The position numbers and the translations under genes are program-made. The notes below the pieces were generated by a model. It was not told the DNA's origin. It ran no database searches and saw only the letters and a program-made list of their open reading frames with translations. Source: Oscillospiraceae bacterium (GTDB lineage: Bacteria; Bacillota; Clostridia; Oscillospirales; Oscillospiraceae). Taken from it: 59,150 bases of DNA. The stretch lies in the NCBI GenBank assembly GCA_009785345.1, contig WQWL01000007.1, positions 1 through 59,150 of the forward strand. Direction: 5' to 3'. Each line of letters begins with the position of its first letter. The first letter of the stretch is position 1. Of the stretch, positions 53,504 to 59,150 are shown piece after piece.

Positions 53504-55303
53504 TCATTTCACCGCAAATTCTAGCTGTGCGAAAACATCATTTTCTCTAGTTTTTCTTCGTATTGCCGGGATAACTTTTGCTGATATTAGCATTAACAAT
53601 GATATTAACAATAATACCAGCCCGCTTCCAATCGTCGATTCTGGCTCGTGTATTTGCAAAATTCCATCGAAGTCTATAAATTCATTAATTGCATCAGAAC
53701 TCTCATGGATCACACTTTCAAAACTGTAGTTTATCAGATTATATTCTTCAAATAGTCTGGCAAAAATACTTCCAATTTCAATACTGCCCATGTATACAAT
53801 TTCTTCATCAACCATTATTGACCCGATATCAGTTGCATTGTAGATATCAAATATCTCAGCAGGTATTGCAGCACTAATTGCTATACTTGCATCACTCACA
53901 GTAACAGTACTATTACCGTAATAAAACACGTCATCACCGGCTATTGCCAGCCCATCATCAAGTAGACCATCATACATCGTGAACATTCCATCCCAAACGG
54001 CTACATTGCCTCCCATACTGGAAATATTATTTAATATTTCTCCATCATACATGAAAAACTCTGAATCCTGCACGAAAACACCGCCACCGCTGGCATATAA
54101 TGACTCATCGTATGCAAAGTTATATGCAATATGACCGTCATACATTATGAAGCTACTTTGCGCTCTGAGTGCAATACCGCCACCTTCATCTGTTGTAAAA
54201 TTATTTGTAATCATGCCATCACTCATGGTGAAAACTCCACCATATACAGCAACACCGCCGCCCCAGCTTGAGTCATTAGCGAAGATTTCTCCTCCGCTCA
54301 TCACAAGTGTTCCGCCGATTATAGCAATGCCACCACCTTGGTAAGACGCAAAATTGCCAAAAACATCTCCACCATACATCACGAATGTAGCTTCCGTGTC
54401 AACATTAACACCGCCACCTTCATTTGCTGTGTTATCCATGATTGTACTACCGGGATACATAATAACGGTGCCACCTGTATTCACATTAACGCCACCGCCC
54501 ATGGTTGCTGTATTTCCAACAATCATGCTACCATTATATCCATCACCTGTTCCCGACATCAATAAGTAGCCGCCGTCGCCAACTTCGACGCCACCATGGT
54601 TAAATGTTGGGTCATGCGCACCCTCAAGGATAATATTGCTGTGTAAACGTAATGTGCCGTATACCGTAAAGTGACGCTCATTTTCTGTTTCCAGCACTAG
54701 CTCTGTTTGCCAATTTTCACCTGTAAGTGTAACGTTCACTCCAGCAGGAATGGTTATCCCGACTGGCATTAAAAGATCGGACAAAATAACTGTATAGCTT
54801 CTTCTTGTAGACATTTCTGATATTAATTGCTGGAGTTCATAAAAATCATCAGCAACATATATGGTATGTGCACCCCGCGCATCGCATGGTGTTCCTAAAT
54901 CGATTGGTCTTCTATTTCCATCATTATCGTAGTAAAAAAAATACTCGTCATTCCAATATGAATCATCAGTTTCATTATTGCCGTCATTGCCCTCACTTGG
55001 AGCGTCTATATTTGCACCTTCATCCCCACCTGCATTTCCGCCCTCATCTGGTGTTTCAGGAGAATCTGGTGTATCCGGAACATCAGGAATACCCGGTTCA
55101 GGTTCTGAGCCTTGGTTATCTTCCGGAGGCGGTGGAGGTGGTGCGACGGGAGTTTCCACAATCGGCGGCTCATAAGTGCCATATTCAGCTTCTTCTGCCA
55201 TTGCTAATGCAGTTAGTGACAATATAAAAGCAGCTATCGCCATTATTGTTATTATAGCGGTAACTTTCATTTTAGTTTTTCTTATTAATTTCTTCGATTG
55301 CAT
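53504..55303 (-). CDS. Secreted, membrane-anchored beta-helix-like repeat protein
   Basis: A 599-residue surface protein. A signal peptide (about 12-36) is followed by a Pro/Glu/Gly-rich spacer (45-115), then a folded region, and from about 240 to 470 roughly eight repeats of 22-26 residues with a GGGV/I turn and an [V/F]xMYxG strand (for example ANEGGGVNVDTEATFVMYGG). This resembles right-handed parallel beta-helix adhesins. A C-terminal helix (about 562-582) with a basic tail anchors it. The ATG has GAAAGGC 12 nt upstream. It is divergent in role from, but adjacent to, the AgrCA-like genes, so it may be their target. Confidence 0.65.
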   Translation of the reverse strand: MQSKKLIRKTKMKVTAIITIMAIAAFILSLTALAMAEEAEYGTYEPPIVETPVAPPPPPPEDNQGSEPEPGIPDVPDTPDSPETPDEGGNAGGDEGANIDAPSEGNDGNNETDDSYWNDEYFFYYDNDGNRRPIDLGTPCDARGAHTIYVADDFYELQQLISEMSTRRSYTVILSDLLMPVGITIPAGVNVTLTGENWQTELVLETENERHFTVYGTLRLHSNIILEGAHDPTFNHGGVEVGDGGYLLMSGTGDGYNGSMIVGNTATMGGGVNVNTGGTVIMYPGSTIMDNTANEGGGVNVDTEATFVMYGGDVFGNFASYQGGGIAIIGGTLVMSGGEIFANDSSWGGGVAVYGGVFTMSDGMITNNFTTDEGGGIALRAQSSFIMYDGHIAYNFAYDESLYASGGGVFVQDSEFFMYDGEILNNISSMGGNVAVWDGMFTMYDGLLDDGLAIAGDDVFYYGNSTVTVSDASIAISAAIPAEIFDIYNATDIGSIMVDEEIVYMGSIEIGSIFARLFEEYNLINYSFESVIHESSDAINEFIDFDGILQIHEPESTIGSGLVLLLISLLMLISAKVIPAIRRKTRENDVFAQLEFAVK

Positions 55304-55448
55304 TGTAATTATTGCGCCTTTCGATAATCTCGTGACATTTCTGAACGCAAAAAATTGCCGTCCCGTTTACTCACTGCTTTGTGGTAATCGCTATTTTACC
55401 ACATATTTGTGAATATATTGTGGATAAAATGAAAATAATTAACATTTT

Positions 55449-55979
55449 TTAGTTTAATGTCAATATGTATTCGCGAGTTGAAAATGTTTTCATACCATCA
55501 AAACTTGTGTCTTCACCATCATTACAATATATAAATCCAAGCTTTTCCAACACTTTGCCCGATGCAAGATTATCTTTATCATGAGTGGCATAAAACTTTC
55601 TTTCCCCAAGTTCATTGATTGCAAATTCCAGCATTGCCTTTGATACTTCTGATGCAATGCCCTTTCCCCAATATTTCTTCATTATGCAATAGCCAATTTC
55701 GAAAATATTATCATCATTGCGAACGTACATACCACAGGAACCAATAAGTTCTCCCGTTTCTTTAAATTCAAAGCCCCAATCGTACGCTTCTTCACTGTTT
55801 AGTGATGATTCCGCAGTCGTCAGCCATGTCTTTGTTTCCTCAATCGAACTATGTGTGCTCCAGCGCATATATCTTGAAACTTCCGGGTCTGTTGTCCAAT
55901 TATCATAAACTGTTTGAGCGTCGCTTATTTTCAACGGACGCAAAATCAGCCTTTCTGTCTCCAAACGTGGTGTAATCAT
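55449..55979 (-). CDS. GNAT acetyltransferase (RimJ/RimL type)
   Basis: A 176-residue acetyltransferase of the Acetyltransf_3 group. ITPRLETERLILRPLK is the typical start and the acetyl-CoA loop lies in IMKKYWGKGIASE. The substrate could be a protein N-terminus or a small molecule. It has its own intergenic regions and no clear operon partners. Confidence 0.88.
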   Translation of the reverse strand: MITPRLETERLILRPLKISDAQTVYDNWTTDPEVSRYMRWSTHSSIEETKTWLTTAESSLNSEEAYDWGFEFKETGELIGSCGMYVRNDDNIFEIGYCIMKKYWGKGIASEVSKAMLEFAINELGERKFYATHDKDNLASGKVLEKLGFIYCNDGEDTSFDGMKTFSTREYILTLN

Positions 55980-56134
55980 ATGTACCTCATTATGTGAATT
56001 TTTAGTTGAAAGTTACGCAAACAATCATTATGAGCGAAAACACTTGCAGTTGTCAAGGTTTTTTAAATAAAACGTCTGATTGTGGTGTGTACGGAAACTA
56101 GGGTTTTTGAAGAACTTCCTCACACTTTACCTCT

Positions 56135-56163
56135 TGTCTATGCAATACCAATTTGATATAATC
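56135..56163 (+). promoter_or_regulatory. Promoter of the chromate-transporter operon
   Basis: TTGTCT (56135-56140), 17-bp spacer, TATAAT (56158-56163). The start would be near 56170, giving a ~100-nt leader. Confidence 0.7.
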
Positions 56164-56183
56164 TAGTGGAATTGTGCATTAGC

Positions 56184-56226
56184 TCACAGTGGGCAGTTTT
56201 CAATTGATGGAAATTGCCCACTGTGA
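56184..56226 (+). promoter_or_regulatory. Long leader hairpin upstream of chrA
   Basis: TCACAGTGGGCA (56184-56195) pairs with TGCCCACTGTGA (56215-56226). Six more pairs, two of them G.U, extend the stem inward to a 7-nt loop, 18 bp in all. There is no T-run and it does not cover the start codon, so its role is open. Confidence 0.6.
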
Positions 56227-56269
56227 ATGCGAGAAAAACGAATGAGTAAAGTAAAGCAGAGAGTGACAA

Positions 56270-56827
56270 ATGTATCTTAAATTGTTTTTATCATTTGCAT
56301 ATATTGGACTATTTACATTCGGCGGCGGTATTGCCATGCTTCCAATGTTTCAACGTGAGCTTGTCGAAAAAAACAAATGGCTCACCGAGAAGGAAATGGT
56401 TGACCTTTTTTCAATTGGCCAATGTCTGCCCGGTATAATTGCTGCAAATACTGCTATTTTTGTTGGATATAAAACAAAAGGCTTTTGGGGCGGTATTGTT
56501 GCTGCACTCGGTGTAATTCTTCCATCTGTCACTATTGTTTTAATTGTTGCAATGCTGATTACAAATCTCGCCGACTATCCGATTGTTCAAAGGGCATTCG
56601 CCGGGTTGCGTGTATGCGTAAGTGTTCTTATCATTAATGCAGTATTAAAGTTGAGAAAGCATTCTATTGTGGATTGGACCTCTGCATTAATATGTATGAT
56701 TGTATTTGTACTGGCCGTATTCGCATTCCTGCCTATTCCGATTCTCATAATTACTGCAGGCATTTGTGGTATGATAATTTCCTCACTTCGGAAGTGCAAA
56801 GCACCGGAAGAGGGAGGTCCGGAATGA
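56270..56827 (+). CDS. chrA: Chromate transporter half-protein 1
   Basis: A 185-residue membrane protein with one CHR domain. FGGGIAMLPMFQRELVEK and the SIGQCLPGIIAANTAIFVGYK loop are hallmarks of the family. Short ChrA proteins work as heterodimers of two such halves, and the second half overlaps this gene by ATGA. Such pairs are proposed to export chromate or move related anions; in anaerobes the true substrate is unknown. The ribosome binding site (GAGAGTG) is weak. Confidence 0.88.
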   Translation: MYLKLFLSFAYIGLFTFGGGIAMLPMFQRELVEKNKWLTEKEMVDLFSIGQCLPGIIAANTAIFVGYKTKGFWGGIVAALGVILPSVTIVLIVAMLITNLADYPIVQRAFAGLRVCVSVLIINAVLKLRKHSIVDWTSALICMIVFVLAVFAFLPIPILIITAGICGMIISSLRKCKAPEEGGPE

Positions 56828-57387
56828 TATATCTACAATTATTCTATGAATTTTTCATAACCGGTGCATTAATTTTTGGTGGTGGACTTGCTACGATACA
56901 ATTTTTGCAAAATATGGGCGAAAGAACCGGTTGGTTCACTACAACGGAATTAATGGATATGGTTGCCATATCCGAGGCCACTCCGGGACCGGTCGGAATC
57001 AATATTTCTACATATGCCGGCTATACAGTCGCCGGGATACCCGGTGGCTTAATTGCTACATTTGGGCTAATCTTACCTTCAATAATTATTTCATTGATAG
57101 TTGCAAGGTTCATGGTTCAGTTTCGCAACAGTAAACATGTCGAATCTGCTCTGTATGGTCTACGCTCTGCATCACTCGGTCTTATTGCCGCAGCCGGACT
57201 TGCTGTATTCTTCCTCGTCATATTTGGGACTGAATTACGAAACATGACCGGCGAGCATTTTCTGGCTGTTGACTTTAGAGCATTAATATTAGCCGCTGCC
57301 CTATTTTTTGTTACCAACAAAGTCAAAGCTCATCCCGTTATATACTTAGCAGCAAGCGCTGTTATAGGGATATTATTTTTACAATAA
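56824..57387 (+). CDS. chrA: Chromate transporter half-protein 2
   Basis: A 187-residue partner half with the motifs FGGGLATIQFLQNMGERTGW and SEATPGPVGINISTYAGY. The ATG at 56824 overlaps the previous stop and GGAGG lies just upstream; a longer in-frame reading from 56674 runs inside the first half and is rejected. The two halves are expected to insert in opposite orientation. Confidence 0.88.
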   Translation: MIYLQLFYEFFITGALIFGGGLATIQFLQNMGERTGWFTTTELMDMVAISEATPGPVGINISTYAGYTVAGIPGGLIATFGLILPSIIISLIVARFMVQFRNSKHVESALYGLRSASLGLIAAAGLAVFFLVIFGTELRNMTGEHFLAVDFRALILAAALFFVTNKVKAHPVIYLAASAVIGILFLQ

Positions 57388-57408
57388 CATTCAAAGGAGC
57401 TTATATAT

Positions 57409-58974
57409 TTGAATTACGCAATTAGTCACGATACAAAAATCGCAAAAACTTATGATTATGATGTTGTCATTATTGGCGCAGGTCTAGCAGGACTTTATGC
57501 AGCACTTAATGTTGATGAAAATCTTAGCTGTATAATTTTAGCAAAGGAAAATATGGATTGTTCCAGTTCATGGCTTGCACAAGGCGGAATCGCAGCTGCA
57601 ATAAATGCTGATGACACTCCCCTGCTGCATTTAGAGGACACTGTTGTTGCAGGAGCCGGAGAATGTAACCTGGAAGCTGTAGCAGTTTTGGTTAACGAAG
57701 GTCCTTATGACATCGAAAAACTTGTTGAACTCAATGTTCCATTTGATTTGAATGAAGATGGAGAATTTTACTTTACGCGTGAGGGTGGACATAACAAACG
57801 TCGCGTTGTACATGCCGGAGGCGATGCTACCGGTCGCGAAACCATCAGATCCCTTTCGCAAATTGTAGCTGAACGGAATAATATAACCTTTAGCGGTCAT
57901 TCCTGCTTGTTTGATGTTCTTGTTGATGAAAGTGGAGTCAATTCAGTTGTTGTTCGTCAGAACGATAGCGAATTTCACCTCATCCGAACAATGAGCGTGA
58001 TAATTGCAACAGGTGGCATAGGGCAGATTTATCTTTCAAGCACAAATCCCCTCGTCGCTACTGCCGATGGCATTGCTACTGCCATTCGTGCCGGAGCAAA
58101 GGTGACAGATCTCGAATTTATACAGTTTCACCCGACAGGTCTTTGGGACGAGAATAGCTCCGGCAATGAGTTTCTCATATCTGAAGCCGTGCGTGGTGAA
58201 GGTGGTCTTTTAACTAATACCGACGGCGAACGCTTTATGCTCAATGAGCATGAGCTTGCCGAACTTGCTCCTCGTGACATCGTTGCACGAGGAATTATCA
58301 GAGAACTCAAGCGAAGTGGTGAAAAGCACGCATATATTGACATCACATCAAAATCTGAAGATTTCTTAAAAACACGCTTCCCTACAATTTATAATGAATG
58401 TTTAAACCATGGAATAAATATTGCATATGACAAAATCCCGGTTAGTCCGACACAGCACTACTTGATGGGTGGCATTGAAACCGACGTCAACGGCTGTACT
58501 AATATCCCAGGACTATATGCTTGTGGCGAAGCTGCCAATACAGGTGTTCATGGTGCTAACAGACTTGCTTCAAACTCCATGCTTGAATGCCTGGTATTCG
58601 GTCGTCGCACCGCTCAATATATTAATCATAGACATGAAGCAGGAGAAATAGACAAAGCAAGTGACAGTAACGTAAGTTCGGATACATCACTCATTAATGA
58701 CCTCCCCTCTCGTCCACATTCAACATTGGATTATCGCAAACTACGTAGAGCCATCCAAGAGCTTATGAGTGAGTACTGTTATGTTATCCGAAATACAGAT
58801 GGTCTTAAGTTTGCACTTGAGCGGATAGAGGTTATTTTATCAGAACTTGAAACATGTTATGATGATTCTAATGAGTACCTCGAAGCACTAAATATTGCAA
58901 CAGTAGCAAAAGCTATCGTTCAAGCAGCAATTCTCCGCCCCGAAAGCGTCGGCTCACATTATATTGAAGATTAG
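57409..58974 (+). CDS. nadB: L-aspartate oxidase
   Basis: A 521-residue FAD enzyme that oxidises L-aspartate to iminoaspartate in NAD synthesis, using fumarate as acceptor under anoxic conditions. The FAD-binding VVIIGAGLAGLYAA is at about residues 19-32, followed by SSWLAQGGIAAA. The active-site region has HPTGL, ELAPRDIVARGI and SPTQHYLMGGIETDVNG, and the second FAD contact is CGEAANTGVHGANRLASNS. The TTG start at 57409 has AAAGGAG 9 nt upstream. NadA and NadC may follow outside the window. Confidence 0.93.
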   Translation: MNYAISHDTKIAKTYDYDVVIIGAGLAGLYAALNVDENLSCIILAKENMDCSSSWLAQGGIAAAINADDTPLLHLEDTVVAGAGECNLEAVAVLVNEGPYDIEKLVELNVPFDLNEDGEFYFTREGGHNKRRVVHAGGDATGRETIRSLSQIVAERNNITFSGHSCLFDVLVDESGVNSVVVRQNDSEFHLIRTMSVIIATGGIGQIYLSSTNPLVATADGIATAIRAGAKVTDLEFIQFHPTGLWDENSSGNEFLISEAVRGEGGLLTNTDGERFMLNEHELAELAPRDIVARGIIRELKRSGEKHAYIDITSKSEDFLKTRFPTIYNECLNHGINIAYDKIPVSPTQHYLMGGIETDVNGCTNIPGLYACGEAANTGVHGANRLASNSMLECLVFGRRTAQYINHRHEAGEIDKASDSNVSSDTSLINDLPSRPHSTLDYRKLRRAIQELMSEYCYVIRNTDGLKFALERIEVILSELETCYDDSNEYLEALNIATVAKAIVQAAILRPESVGSHYIED

Positions 58975-59031
58975 TAGTCTTGTAGGGGCTAATAGGTATA
59001 GACGAACACATTATTCAGGAGGACTACTAGT

Positions 59032-59091
59032 TTGAAAGACTTCAAACTAACGAGAGAATGTGCCAATTGCGATCTATGGAATCGCAATTGA
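59032..59091 (+). CDS. Possible 19-residue CxxC peptide in the leader of the next gene
   Basis: TTG at 59032 has AGGAGG 9 nt upstream and encodes 19 residues ending ECANCDLWNRN. The same frame in copy C (36164 region) ends KCAGYDLWNRN, with leucine encoded by CTA in one and TTG in the other, but copy C has no in-frame start. It may be a leader peptide or a chance frame in a structured repeat. Confidence 0.3.
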   Translation: MKDFKLTRECANCDLWNRN

Positions 59092-59130
59092 TGCACGAAA
59101 TGACCATCCCTTTTCACGGTCGTTTTGTGC
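59064..59130 (+). repeat. Dispersed RND hairpin element, copy D
   Basis: Stem 1 is CAATTGCGAT (59064-59073) with ATCGCAATTG (59081-59090). Stem 2 is GCACGAAATGACC (59093-59105) with GGTCGTTTTGTGC (59118-59130), 13 bp with two G.U pairs. GAAAGG follows at 59143 just before the window ends, as if another gene starts there. Confidence 0.75.
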
Positions 59131-59150
59131 CAAAGAATTAATGAAAGGCA

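Overview
The window reads as the chromosome of a low-GC, obligately anaerobic Gram-positive bacterium, most likely a Clostridia-class Bacillota. The grounds are AGGAGG and GAAAGGA ribosome binding sites, an AgrC/AgrA-type system, secreted FIVAR-containing glycanases, AbrB/PIN and HipA/Fic modules, and oxygen-independent chemistry (U32 Fe-S proteins, NadB). I see no rRNA, tRNA or CRISPR array. Most genes form tight operons with 4-nt overlaps.

Layout. 1-6.9 kb: TsaB, a P-loop NTPase plus TPR-protein pair, an ABC-F ATPase, and an AbrB/PIN toxin-antitoxin pair with a palindromic operator. 7.0-34 kb: a galactan-utilisation locus. It holds an AraC regulator, a sugar ABC importer (lipoprotein and two permeases, no ATPase), a GH2 beta-galactosidase, two flavodoxin-like proteins, a GH30-type endo-galactanase, a small lipoprotein, a large beta-propeller protein and two GH53 galactanases. 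The four very large secreted proteins end in the same ~146-residue domain. Together they would cut beta-1,4 (GH53) and probably beta-1,6 (GH30) galactan outside the cell, import oligomers and release galactose inside.

34.1-45.9 kb: a minus-strand cluster of eleven genes that I regard as the most novel part. In transcription order it encodes a LuxE-like acyl-adenylate enzyme, an IscU-like scaffold, a NifS/IscS-like cysteine desulfurase, two adjacent U32-family proteins with UbiU/UbiV-like cysteine patterns, an acyl carrier protein, an ABC exporter (ATPase plus FtsX-type permease), a fatty-acyl-AMP ligase, a second acyl carrier protein and an acyl-CoA synthetase-like enzyme. The reading I propose is an anaerobic lipid or acyl natural-product pathway in which an Fe-S U32 pair modifies (perhaps hydroxylates) an ACP-bound chain, with its own cluster-assembly genes and exporter.

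46-49.4 kb: an Xre regulator, a HipA-like kinase fused to an excisionase-type HTH, and a divergent Fic protein. Each of the two divergent promoters lies in its own perfect inverted repeat. 49.5-55.3 kb: a solute-binding lipoprotein, an AgrC-like kinase and AgrA-like LytTR regulator with two unannotated tiny hydrophobic peptide ORFs, and a secreted beta-helix-like repeat protein. 55.4-59.1 kb: a GNAT acetyltransferase, a split ChrA transporter and NadB.

Several dispersed repeats tie the window together. The most interesting is a two-stem RNA-like element placed just upstream of genes and ending in the GAAAGGA ribosome binding site; its copies show pairing-preserving G.U changes.
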